NCBI GenBank assembly: GCA_027079305.1
Contig: JALWVU010000001.1
Location: 1-64,000, forward strand
From: Aquificaceae bacterium
GTDB taxonomy: Bacteria > Aquificota > Aquificia > Aquificales > Aquificaceae
DNA length: 64,000 bases
Direction of reading: 5' to 3'
A program made the position numbers and the translations under genes. The notes under the pieces were generated by a model that was given only the letters and a program-made list of their open reading frames with translations, was not told where the DNA came from and ran no database searches. Of the stretch, positions 42,991 to 51,337 are shown piece after piece. Each line of letters begins with the position of its first letter. Position 1 is the first letter of the stretch.

Positions 42991-43848
42991 GTGTTCTTCA
43001 GGCTCAGGAGGAATAACCCGAAAAAAGAAGAAAAGCCATACATATACGAGGCGGTAAAGCCCATCTCGGACGAGCTGATAAACTGCTACGACAGGGTCGC
43101 CATCTTAGAGAGGTCCGAGAAGCTCCTGAGGGATCTCGTTATAAAGAGCAAGGAGGGGATAGGTGGCATCTCCACCGCCCTCGAGGAGTTCTCTTCCACC
43201 CTGAACATGCTCAACTCGAACGTGGGCTCCCTGAGCAAGGATGTCTCGGGAATGAAGGAGGAGATAGCCAAAAGGCACGAGCGGTTCGAGGAGAAGCTCT
43301 CCCAGATTCTCGAGAAGGTCAGGATAGTGGAGAGGCTCATAGAGAGTGTTAGGAGTTTCCAGAGCATAGCTGAGAAGGTCATATACATGGTCGGGGGTAT
43401 ATCCAGCATAGCGGAGCAGACGGGTATGCTGGCCCTGAACGCCACCATAGAGGCCGCCAGGGCAGGTGAGCACGGGAAGGGCTTCTCGGTAGTTGCGGAG
43501 GAGATAGGCAGGCTCGCCTCCAAGACCGAGTCCTTCACCAAGGAGATACAGGAGCTTATGGGAGAGTTCATAAAGAGCCTGAACGCCATGGAGGAGAACA
43601 TAGAAAGCATAAGGGATCTGGTGATGGAGATAGCCAGAGACATGGAGGAGGTGAAGGAGTTTCTGGGTTACGTTAGAAATTTCTCAGACAAGGTGAACTC
43701 TTCCATCAGCGAGGTGGCCAGTGCTGTGGACGAGCAGGCCCAGGTGATAAGGGGGATAGAGCAAAGCGTATCCTCCCTCAACTCTGAGCTGGAGACCATC
43801 TTAGGCATGGTGGATGCCCTCTCGCATATAAACGAAAACTTCAGGTAG
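42991..43848 (+). CDS. Soluble methyl-accepting chemotaxis-type receptor without a sensor domain
   Basis: 285 residues, all helical, no membrane segment. The receptor tip is clear: [20 protein letters not shown] and [20 protein letters not shown], flanked by coiled-coil arms. The N-terminal 60 residues hold no known sensor domain. GTG 42991 start. Cotranscribed with the ODP-like protein, which probably supplies the input. It should bind CheA/CheW, encoded elsewhere. It is convergent with ftsY. Confidence 0.9.
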   Translation: MFFRLRRNNPKKEEKPYIYEAVKPISDELINCYDRVAILERSEKLLRDLVIKSKEGIGGISTALEEFSSTLNMLNSNVGSLSKDVSGMKEEIAKRHERFEEKLSQILEKVRIVERLIESVRSFQSIAEKVIYMVGGISSIAEQTGMLALNATIEAARAGEHGKGFSVVAEEIGRLASKTESFTKEIQELMGEFIKSLNAMEENIESIRDLVMEIARDMEEVKEFLGYVRNFSDKVNSSISEVASAVDEQAQVIRGIEQSVSSLNSELETILGMVDALSHINENFR

Positions 43849-43849
43849 A

Positions 43850-45232
43850 TCACTCAAAGAGGGCCTCTACGTAATCCTCCACCTTAAAGGGTTGGAGATC
43901 CTCTATCCCTTCACCCACACCCACAAGCTTTACGGGCACTCCGAGCTCCCTGCATATGGCCACAACAGCCCCACCCTTTGCGGAGCCGTCGAGCTTGGTT
44001 ATCACTATCCCGCTTATGTCCACAGCTTCTTTAAAGACTTTAGCCTGCTGGATGGAGTTCTGGCCTACGGTTGCGTCCAGAACGAGGAGTGTCTCCGAAG
44101 GCTCCTCGGGGAGCAGTTTCTGGATAACCTTCTTTATCTTCCTCAGCTCCCTTATCAGGGGCTCTTTTGTGTGAAGCCTCCCCGCTGTGTCCACGAGGAC
44201 GATGTCGTATCCTTCCTTTATGGCTCTCTCAACGCCCTCGTATACCACGGAAGCGGGATCCGCCCCCTCCTGCCTCTTGGTTATGTCCGCTCCGGAGCGC
44301 TGGGCCCACACCTCGAGCTGTTCTATGGCTGCGGCCCTGAAGGTGTCCGCGGCGACGAGCATGACTTTCTTCCCTTCCCCTCCAAACCTGTGAGCGAGCT
44401 TTCCTATGGTGGTGGTCTTCCCCGAGCCGTTCACCCCTAAGAAGAGGATAACTACGGGCTTCCTGCCCTCGGGCAGGTTCAGCTCACCTTCACAGCCTTT
44501 CAGGAGCTCCTTTACCTTTTCTTTGGTTACATCCTTCAGCTCCTCGGAGGTCTTTATGTTCTTTCTGATGGCGGTCTTCCTCAGATCCTCCACCAGATTG
44601 ACCGCGGTCTTCACCCCCATATCCGCCCTGACGAGGAGTTCCTCAAGCTCCTCGAAGAGCTCCTCGTCCACCTTCCTCCCCCTGAAGATGACACCGAGCT
44701 CCACGCTCTCTTTGGTTTTTTTGAGCCCTTTCCTCAGCTTCTCTAAGAGGCTCTCCTTCTTCTCTTCAACGAGGCCCAACTCCTTTTTAACCTGATAGAT
44801 CTTCCCCTCCACCTCCTCCCTCTTTGTGGGGGGAGCTATCTTCAGGGCTCTTTCCAGAACCTCTAAGGCCTTTTCCTTGTTTCCGGTGGCGTAGAGGATG
44901 CTTCCCGCCCTGTAGAGGCTCTCGAAATCCCCTACCTTCATATACTCCTCAATTGCCTTGGTGTAATTCCCCGCCTTCTCGTAAACTAAGGCCCTCTCCT
45001 TTGCACTTCCCAGCTCCTCTCCGTATCTCTCCAGAAGCCTGTAGGCCTGGAGGTAGTTTTCCTCCTCCAAGTAGAGGTCGAAGAGGACCTTCCTAAGGTC
45101 CGGATCCTCTTCGTGTTTTTCCAGGAGCTTTTTTGCCTTGTCCTTTTTCCCTTTTCTGAGAAGCTCAAGGATGGCACTCTTGTCCCCTTTTTCCGCCTTC
45201 TTTTCCAGGTCGGACTTTTTGAAGAAGAGCAT
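43850..45232 (-). CDS. ftsY: Signal recognition particle receptor FtsY with an N-terminal TPR-like extension
   Basis: 460 residues. The NG GTPase spans about 165-460: GVNGSGKTTTIGKLA, VAADTFRAAAIEQL, VDTAGRLHTKEPLI, ITKLDGSAKGGAVVA. The first 150 residues are not the acidic A domain of E. coli but helical repeats (YLQAYRLLERYGEELG; NYTKAIEEYMKVGDFESLYR; NKEKALEVLERALKIAPPTK), a TPR-like array. The start codon lies just downstream of the TnpB-type element, whose insertion may have replaced the native promoter. Confidence 0.94.
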   Translation of the reverse strand: MLFFKKSDLEKKAEKGDKSAILELLRKGKKDKAKKLLEKHEEDPDLRKVLFDLYLEEENYLQAYRLLERYGEELGSAKERALVYEKAGNYTKAIEEYMKVGDFESLYRAGSILYATGNKEKALEVLERALKIAPPTKREEVEGKIYQVKKELGLVEEKKESLLEKLRKGLKKTKESVELGVIFRGRKVDEELFEELEELLVRADMGVKTAVNLVEDLRKTAIRKNIKTSEELKDVTKEKVKELLKGCEGELNLPEGRKPVVILFLGVNGSGKTTTIGKLAHRFGGEGKKVMLVAADTFRAAAIEQLEVWAQRSGADITKRQEGADPASVVYEGVERAIKEGYDIVLVDTAGRLHTKEPLIRELRKIKKVIQKLLPEEPSETLLVLDATVGQNSIQQAKVFKEAVDISGIVITKLDGSAKGGAVVAICRELGVPVKLVGVGEGIEDLQPFKVEDYVEALFE

Positions 45233-45245
45233 AGTAATATGCTGG

Positions 45246-46373
45246 TTACCCGAACTGTGCAGAACTGCACAGCTCAGGTGCCGGGCTATTTATACCCCGC
45301 CTCTTCAGGGTGCCCATGTGCCCGGCAGGCGGCTTTTGGACACCCATAGATCCTGTTCCAGGTAATAGGGTCTCGCGCCCTTTTAGGGTTCCTCCCAAGT
45401 CCCTTGAAATTAGTAATAACTTCAGGGGTGAGAGACATCCGGATGCTTTTTGTCCCTCGGGGGAGAGCGCAGTTAGCCCCCTGCCCTTCGGGCGCCAGCC
45501 ACACCCCGTTACCCCCAGCACTCGCCACAGATTATACGGAGACCTTCTCAGGTTCTCCGCAGTGCTTGAGTTCCTTCCATCGGTTGACTCAGGCACCGTT
45601 CCTGACTCACGCTGAGAGTTTTCAGCTACCTGAAGAAACACCCTGTAACTTTTGGGCACTCCTTCAGATAGCCCCAATCCTCTACGAGCTATTACCCAGG
45701 CAGAAGCTATGTCTTTGGTAAGTGATAATTGTGGTGCGTATTTGAGCATACCTATCACGCTCGTGTAGACGGGATTTACTTCCTTTACAGCTACACTGTA
45801 TCTCCTCGCCAATTGGTGAGCATATTGCCACGCCCAGCAATCTCTCTTTACTTTCCTACCGTCAAAAAGGTGTGGTGTGGGAATCTCCCCGTAGCTTATC
45901 AGATTTCTGTTTCCAACGTTCACTCTAAGGTAGTGTTTCTTTCCCTCCTTGACTATTCTAAGGTTCAGGTTCCCGTTCTTCCTTCTGTCTCCTCTTGAGT
46001 AGGCGTTGCACTGCCGTCTCTCTTTCCATTCTCTTTTGAGCATCTTCTTTTGTTTATCCGACAGGCGGTTTTTGGAGAGTTTCTTAAACAGGTCCCTTCC
46101 ACCGAAAATAACTTTTTCGGGTTTTCCGCCGAGTTCCTTAGAAAGGTTGATGATACTTTGAGCTTCCAAGACAGCATCATCTACATAGCGGGAGTTGAGA
46201 CCGAACTTGTTTTGAAGTTCTCTCTTGAGTTCGTTCTTTACCCTACCTACCAGAAGCCTCTTATATGCAAGTCTCTTACAGGAAGACCATTTTCTCATGA
46301 GGTCGTCAAGGGTTTTCTTTTCTTCTCCTTTGACCTTAAGCCTTGCCTGGATGGCAGTCATGCTCTTGGGCAT
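45246..46373 (-). pseudogene. Decayed TnpB-type (IS200/IS605 accessory) nuclease gene
   Basis: About 375 codons from ATG 46373 (TATAAT ends 9 nt upstream; the frame is open to ATG 46466). The N-terminal TnpB-like helical part is intact (MTAIQARLKVKGEEKKTLDD, DDAVLEAQSIINLSKEL). KEVNPVYTSVIGMLKYAPQL and ASAWVIARRGLGLSEG match the C-terminal end of the TnpB-related family that lacks the zinc finger. Between them only about 40 residues remain where RuvC-I (GIDxN) and RuvC-II (catalytic Glu) should lie, so the nuclease core is deleted in frame. The last 120 codons look like translated structured RNA rather than protein. Confidence 0.7.
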
Positions 46374-46455
46374 TTTGCTTTTATTATATGCGCTGTGATA
46401 GTTTACGCTTTTTGTCTGCCACGTTCCACAGTTCACTTTTGCACAGAACTGCACA
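45256..46455. mobile_element. Remnant IS200/IS605-type element between ftsY and ispE
   Basis: The 12-mer CAGAACTGCACA occurs at both ends (45260-45271 and 46444-46455). At the ftsY end it lies within a hairpin (TGTGCAG-AA-CTGCACA, 45256-45271), as expected for subterminal hairpins of this family. No tnpA is present. The GC-rich, structured segment 45280-45560 downstream of the conserved coding part is where an omega RNA would be. Exact ends are not determined. Confidence 0.6.
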
Positions 46456-46516
46456 TTGTTCCTCAATTGTTGCTAATCTCCTAATTTCAACCTCACAAGG
46501 TAGTAAATTATAAGTT

Positions 46517-47329
46517 GTGAGAAGAGTTCTGGCACCTGCGAAGGTGAACCTTGGCCTTTGGATACTTGGAAAGCGTCCTGACGGATATCATGAGATACTT
46601 ACTATCTTCCATTCCGTAGATCTATGTGACGAGATAACTATTAAAGAAGGTCCTCTCGACGTTCAGACGAGCACCGGTATTCCGCGCGAGGAGAACCTTG
46701 TTTACAGAGCACTTCTGGAGTTCGGTAGGAGAATAGGAAAAATGCCTGAAGTGTCCGTATTTATTCATAAGAACATACCCGAAGGTTCCGGCCTCGGGGG
46801 AGGAAGCTCAAACGTAGCGGTGGTCCTTAAGGCGGTAAACGAGATGATGGGAGAGCCTTTGGATACAGAAGAGCTTAAGGAGATAGCAGGTCTTATATCC
46901 TCCGATGCGCCCTTTTTCTTCGAGTGTGGGACAGCTGTCGGGAGGGGCCGGGGAGAGTTGATCGAGAAGGTAGAAGCTCTCAATCTCACAGTAACGCTCG
47001 TGATACCACCAGTTAAATCCTCTACGAAAGCGGTTTACTCCAACGTGAAGGAAGACCACTTTTCGAGCATGGACATAAAAAAGGTCCTTGAAGCACTGAA
47101 AGAAGGGAGCTTTGATCTTCTGGAAAACAAGCTGGGAGAGCTCGCCTGCGAGATGTATCCTGAGATAGGAGAGGTAGTCAGATTCCTTAGGTTTCTTGGT
47201 CTCAAACCTCTTGTCAGTGGAAGTGGTTCTGCTGTATTCTATATAGGTAGTTCCTCCCCGGAGCTGGAGAGGGGTGCAAGGCTTCGGGGGTGGAGAGTTG
47301 TGGAAGTTAAAAGTTGGCCTGGGGTGTAG
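46517..47329 (+). CDS. ispE: 4-diphosphocytidyl-2-C-methyl-D-erythritol kinase
   Basis: 270 residues of the GHMP kinase fold. LAPAKVNLGLWILGKRPDGYHE, the ATP loop PEGSGLGGGSSNVAVVL, SSDAPFFFECGTAVGRGRGE and GSGSAVFYIG near the end. It is the fourth step of the MEP isoprenoid pathway. GTG 46517 is the start; TAAATT ends 7 nt before it, with no SD. The TAG stop (47327-47329) belongs to the following tRNA gene: the two overlap by 10 nt. Confidence 0.95.
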   Translation: MRRVLAPAKVNLGLWILGKRPDGYHEILTIFHSVDLCDEITIKEGPLDVQTSTGIPREENLVYRALLEFGRRIGKMPEVSVFIHKNIPEGSGLGGGSSNVAVVLKAVNEMMGEPLDTEELKEIAGLISSDAPFFFECGTAVGRGRGELIEKVEALNLTVTLVIPPVKSSTKAVYSNVKEDHFSSMDIKKVLEALKEGSFDLLENKLGELACEMYPEIGEVVRFLRFLGLKPLVSGSGSAVFYIGSSSPELERGARLRGWRVVEVKSWPGV

Positions 47330-47395
47330 CTCAACTGGCAGAGCACCGGACTTTGGATCCGGGGGTTCCTGGTTCGAGTCCAGGCACCCCAGCCA
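47320..47395 (+). tRNA. tRNA-Gln (anticodon UUG), CCA encoded
   Basis: Full cloverleaf. Acceptor TGGGGTG pairs with CACCCCA; D stem GCTC/GAGC; anticodon stem CCGGA/TCCGG with loop CTTTGGA (anticodon TTG); T arm CCTGG-TTCGAGT-CCAGG; discriminator G and encoded CCA (47393-47395). Its first ten bases are the end of ispE. prs starts 11 nt downstream, so the tRNA is punctuation in an ispE-tRNA-prs transcript. Confidence 0.97.
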
Positions 47396-47406
47396 TTTAA
47401 AAAACC

Positions 47407-48345
47407 ATGAACAGGCCTCTTAAGCTTCTCACGGGAACTTCCAACAGGGAGCTGGCTGAGGAAGTCTCTAACTACCTGGGCGTAAAGATCTCAGATATGC
47501 TCGTTACCAAGTTCAGCGACGGCGAGGTCCGGGTTCAGATAAACGAGTCCATAAGGGGTGCTGACGTTTACGTCTTCCAGTCCCTCTCTTATCCTGCCAA
47601 CCAGCATATAATGGAGCTTCTCCTCATAATAGATGCCCTCAAACGCTCCTCCGCGGGAAGGATAACAGCGGTCATCCCCTACTTCGCCTACGCCAGACAG
47701 GATAGACAGGACAGACCCAGAACACCTGTCAGCGCCAGATTGCTGGCGGATCTGATAACGGTTGCGGGGGCTAACAGGGTGGTAGCTATAGACCTGCACT
47801 CTCCTCAGATACAGGGCTTTTTTGATATACCTGTGGACCATCTCTCCGCCCTGCCGGTTCTACACGACTATATAAAGAAGAACCTGATAGTTGAAAATCC
47901 CATAGTTGTATCTCCCGATGCGGGAGGGGTTGAGAGGGCACGCCAGCTTGCCAACAGGCTTGGATGCGGTATCGCGATAATCTACAAAAGGAGGCCGGAA
48001 CCCAACAAGGCGGAGGTTCTCGATGTGGTGGGTGAAATAGAAGGGAAGGAAGCCATAATCATAGACGATCTCGTAGACACCGCGGGAACGATGGTAGCTG
48101 CAGCCAACATGCTTATAAACAGGGGTGCAAAGAGAGTTATAGCCTGTGCCACCCACGGGGTTCTTTCCGGACCTGCGGTAGAGAGGCTCACCAACTCGCC
48201 CATAGAGCAAGTGATAATAACAAACACTATCCCCGTCGGAGATAAGATGTTCAACAAACTCAAGGTCGTTTCTGTGGCTCCTCTCCTGGGAGAGGCTATA
48301 AAGAGAATTCACGAGGAGGAGTCCGTAAGTTCCCTTTTCGTTTAA
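47407..48345 (+). CDS. prs: Ribose-phosphate pyrophosphokinase
   Basis: 312 residues. LKLLTGTSNRELAEEVSNYLG, the ATP/ribose-5-P region YFAYARQDRQDRPRTPVSA, DLHSPQIQGFFDIPVDHL and the PRPP loop IIDDLVDTAGTMVAAANML. It makes PRPP for nucleotide, His and Trp synthesis. No SD is seen; the message may be released by 3' processing of the tRNA just upstream. Confidence 0.97.
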   Translation: MNRPLKLLTGTSNRELAEEVSNYLGVKISDMLVTKFSDGEVRVQINESIRGADVYVFQSLSYPANQHIMELLLIIDALKRSSAGRITAVIPYFAYARQDRQDRPRTPVSARLLADLITVAGANRVVAIDLHSPQIQGFFDIPVDHLSALPVLHDYIKKNLIVENPIVVSPDAGGVERARQLANRLGCGIAIIYKRRPEPNKAEVLDVVGEIEGKEAIIIDDLVDTAGTMVAAANMLINRGAKRVIACATHGVLSGPAVERLTNSPIEQVIITNTIPVGDKMFNKLKVVSVAPLLGEAIKRIHEEESVSSLFV

Positions 48346-48355
48346 AATTTTCTAC

Positions 48356-48709
48356 ATGTATTACGCCTTGCTGACGATCTTCGTGATAGTTTCGATCCTG
48401 ATAATAGTTCTTTCCCTCCTTCAGAAGGGAAGGGGGGATGTGGGCGCCGCCTTCGGGGGAGGAATGGGACAGTCCATATTCGGTGCTGGAGGCGTGGACA
48501 CCATCCTTACCAAGGCAACCTACTGGCTCGGAGGGATATTCCTGTTCCTGGCGGTTCTCCTATCCATAGTTCCGAAGGAGGAGAAGGTGTCTATCTTAGA
48601 GAAAGAGATCGGGAATGAAGCTCCGACAGCTCCTGCAGAGCCTACCCCCCCGCCTCAGAAGGGACGGGGAGATAATACTGGCGCACCTTCTAAGAAAAAG
48701 ACCGAGTGA
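48356..48709 (+). CDS. secG: Protein translocase subunit SecG
   Basis: 117 residues. Two membrane helices (LLTIFVIVSILIIVLSLLQ; TYWLGGIFLFLAVLLSIVP) around the conserved QKGRGDVGAAFGGGMGQSIFGAGG. The C-terminal 40 residues are a Pro/Ala/Lys-rich tail, the part that overlaps prmC by 95 nt. TAAAAT ends 7 nt before ATG and there is no SD. Confidence 0.93.
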   Translation: MYYALLTIFVIVSILIIVLSLLQKGRGDVGAAFGGGMGQSIFGAGGVDTILTKATYWLGGIFLFLAVLLSIVPKEEKVSILEKEIGNEAPTAPAEPTPPPQKGRGDNTGAPSKKKTE

Positions 48710-49433
48710 TCTACACCTCCTCGCGGAGGAAGAGGTTCCCCCCTGGGTGGAAGAGAAGTTTACACAGCTTGTGCACAAGAGGAGGGAAGGCGTCTCCACC
48801 GCCCACCTGATAGGGGAGTGGGACTTCTTCGGAAGAACCTTCAAGGTGATGGAAGGTGTCCTCGTCCCGAGGCCCGAGACGGAACTACTCGTCGAAAAAG
48901 CTTTAGAACTTATCCCCGAGAACGAGAGGCTCGAAGGCTTCGAGGTAGGAGGCGGAACGGGAGCCATATCGATAACACTCCTCTTAGAGAGACCACTTCT
49001 TAGTATGACCGTGGACGACGTGAACCCTAAGGCGGTAAGTTTAATGAGGGAGAACGCAAAGCTCCATGGAGTAGAAGACAGGATAGAGATCCTCGAAGGA
49101 AGTATCTTCGAGCCCGTCAGGGGAAGGGTGTTCGACTTCCTTATCTCCAACCCCCCTTACATACCCGAGAGCGCCTGGGAGAGCCTGCCCCCGGAGGTCA
49201 AGAGGGAGGGAAAACTTTCTCTGATAGGGGGTAAAAGGGGAACCGAGTTTTACGAGGAGATCGCCGGGGAGGCCAAGAGGCATCTTAAGAGGGGAGGGTT
49301 CGTGGCCCTTGAAATAGGACACGATCAGGGGGAGGTGGTTAAGAGGCTCCTGGAGGAGGCGGGTTTTGAGGGAGTTATGATATATAAGGATTACTCGGGA
49401 CAGGACAGAGTGGCGGTGGGATGGAACTTATAG
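48615..49433 (+). CDS. prmC: Release-factor glutamine methyltransferase
   Basis: 272 residues. Helical N-terminal domain (KLRQLLQSLPPRLRRDGEII), SAM motif EVGGGTGAISI (usually D-x-GTGSG), DDVNPKAVSLMRENA and the catalytic NPPYIPESAWESLPPEV. It methylates the GGQ Gln of release factors. The N-terminal domain is needed for homology, so the ATG at 48615 inside secG seems real. The first motif varies from the consensus but keeps its Gly. Confidence 0.92.
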   Translation: MKLRQLLQSLPPRLRRDGEIILAHLLRKRPSDLHLLAEEEVPPWVEEKFTQLVHKRREGVSTAHLIGEWDFFGRTFKVMEGVLVPRPETELLVEKALELIPENERLEGFEVGGGTGAISITLLLERPLLSMTVDDVNPKAVSLMRENAKLHGVEDRIEILEGSIFEPVRGRVFDFLISNPPYIPESAWESLPPEVKREGKLSLIGGKRGTEFYEEIAGEAKRHLKRGGFVALEIGHDQGEVVKRLLEEAGFEGVMIYKDYSGQDRVAVGWNL

Positions 49434-50662
49434 GCTTTTTTATAGGCGTTGCCTTCTTTATAGCCCTCGAGGGTTTCTTCGCGGGCTCGGAGATAGCTCT
49501 CCTGAGCGCGGACAAGGGGACACTGAAGGCCATAGTCAGGAAGAAGAAGTATAAGTTCGTGGAACACTTTCTTGAAAATCCAGAGGAATACATAACCCTT
49601 ACCATGCTCGGCTACACGGTGAGCATAGTCTTTGCCGCCACACTCTACACCCTGGCCCTCATGTCCCTCTCCAGATACTTCCCCGCCATAGGAGGATACG
49701 AGGTGCTTCTGGCAGAGACCCTCGTGATCTTCACCATAACCTTCGGAGAGATAATACCCAAGAGCCTCTTCCAGCACTACGCCAACAGGATATCGGTGCC
49801 CAGCCTCTACATCCTCGACAAGCTTAGGGTCCCCCTAAAGCCCTTCTTAGTTCTCTCGAGGGTCATAAGCAGGTTCATATCGAGCAGGTTCGCCCGCTCC
49901 CACGTGAGCGTGAAGAGGGAGGACATAATAGCGCTTCTGAGAGAGAAGAAGACCTTCGACGAATACGAGGGTCTGATAGTCTCGAACATCCTTTCTTTCA
50001 AGGAGCGGAGGGTGGGAGAGATAGTAAAACCCCTCTACGAGATAGTTATGATCTCCGAGAACGCAAGCGTCTCCCAGGCCATAGAGAAGATAAAGGAGAG
50101 CGGATACTCGAGGATACCCGTCTACAGGGTGAGGGTGGACGACATAGTGGGATACATAAGTGCCTACGACCTCTTAAAAGCCCAGCCCCAAGAACCGGTA
50201 AAGAAGTATGTGAGAGAGATACTAATATTCTCCGAATACATGCCTCTGCCTAAGGTTATAGAGGAGTTCAAGAACAGGAGGGAGCACATAGCGGTGGTGG
50301 TGGACGAGAGGGGTGTGATCATAGGGATAGTTACTCTGGAGGACATCCTCAGGGAGATCATAGGGAACATACAGACTGACAAGGGGGAGGAGGAGCTGAT
50401 AAAGGAGATCTCTAAGGACAGGTGGATAGTGGACGGAAAGTTGGAGCTGAACGAACTAATCAGAATCACCGGGGTTAAACTCCCTGAAGGGAACTACAGC
50501 ACGGTGGGAGGGTTCCTCTCCTACCTGGCGGGCAGGGTCCCGAGGGAGGGAGAGAGCTTCCAGGTGGACGGTTTTCTATTTAAAGTGGTTTCAAGCGACG
50601 AGAGAAAAGTCAAAAAGGTCCTCGTGGAAAAAGCGAAGGCAGAGGATAAGGGTGAGGTATAA
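49421..50662 (+). CDS. CorC/HlyC-family transporter-associated protein (DUF21-CBS-CorC_HlyC)
   Basis: 413 residues. DUF21 membrane domain with several helices (IGFFIGVAFFIALEGFFAGSE; LAETLVIFTITFGEIIPKSL), two CBS domains (about 195-315, IVKPLYEIVMISENASVSQA; EHIAVVVDERGVIIGIVTLED) and a C-terminal CorC_HlyC domain (KLPEGNYSTVGGFLSYLAGRVP). The family is linked to Mg/Co efflux. It overlaps prmC by 13 nt and radC by 11 nt. Confidence 0.92.
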   Translation: MELIGFFIGVAFFIALEGFFAGSEIALLSADKGTLKAIVRKKKYKFVEHFLENPEEYITLTMLGYTVSIVFAATLYTLALMSLSRYFPAIGGYEVLLAETLVIFTITFGEIIPKSLFQHYANRISVPSLYILDKLRVPLKPFLVLSRVISRFISSRFARSHVSVKREDIIALLREKKTFDEYEGLIVSNILSFKERRVGEIVKPLYEIVMISENASVSQAIEKIKESGYSRIPVYRVRVDDIVGYISAYDLLKAQPQEPVKKYVREILIFSEYMPLPKVIEEFKNRREHIAVVVDERGVIIGIVTLEDILREIIGNIQTDKGEEELIKEISKDRWIVDGKLELNELIRITGVKLPEGNYSTVGGFLSYLAGRVPREGESFQVDGFLFKVVSSDERKVKKVLVEKAKAEDKGEV

Positions 50663-51326
50663 GATCAGGGACATCAAGAGCCTTCCCGAAGAGCTCAGGC
50701 CGAGGGAGAAGCTCATCCGCCACGGTGCCCGGAAACTCTCCGACGAAGAGCTTCTGGCGGTTATCCTCGGCTCGGGAACCAAGGGAAAGGACGTTCTCGC
50801 CCTCTCGAGGGAAATAGTCAGGATAGGCTGGAAGAGTCTCGAGAGCATGAGTCTGCACGAGCTCGTCCGTCTGAAGGGAATGGGCAAGGTCAAAGCCCTC
50901 CAGATCAAGGCCCTCTTGGAACTCTCTAAGAGGATAAGGGAGCCTTTCGGAAGCACCCGGGTGCTCTCACCCGAGGAGGCCCACAGGATACTCGCGGAGC
51001 ACTTTCACAGCGGGAAGGAGGTTCTCGTAGCCCTGTATCTCGACCTGAGCCACAGAGTCCTGGGAACGGAGATAGTAGCCATAGGATCTCTCAACAGGGT
51101 TTACTCCCATCCGAAGGACATTCTCAAGCCTGCGGTAGAGCTCTCCGCTTACGGCATCATAGTCGGACACAACCATCCTCAGGGAGACCTTGAGCCTTCC
51201 GAGGAGGACGTTAAGTTCACCGAGAGACTAAACCAGGCCTGCGGGATACTCGGCTTCGAGCTGGTGGACCACATCATCTTCGATCGGGAGAGCTACTTCT
51301 CTTTCAGGGAAAGGGAACTCCTATAA
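50652..51326 (+). CDS. radC: RadC / JAB-domain (UPF0758) protein
   Basis: 224 residues. N-terminal helix-hairpin-helix (LHELVRLKGMGKVKALQIKA), then a JAMM metal site (IIVGHNHPQGDLEPSEEDVKFT). It starts at GTG 50652 within corC. Although named for DNA repair, its biochemical role is unsettled; the JAMM residues are all present. Nearby dprA and pili make a link to DNA uptake conceivable but unproven. Confidence 0.93.
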   Translation: MRYKIRDIKSLPEELRPREKLIRHGARKLSDEELLAVILGSGTKGKDVLALSREIVRIGWKSLESMSLHELVRLKGMGKVKALQIKALLELSKRIREPFGSTRVLSPEEAHRILAEHFHSGKEVLVALYLDLSHRVLGTEIVAIGSLNRVYSHPKDILKPAVELSAYGIIVGHNHPQGDLEPSEEDVKFTERLNQACGILGFELVDHIIFDRESYFSFRERELL

Positions 51327-51337
51327 TTAATTCCCCC

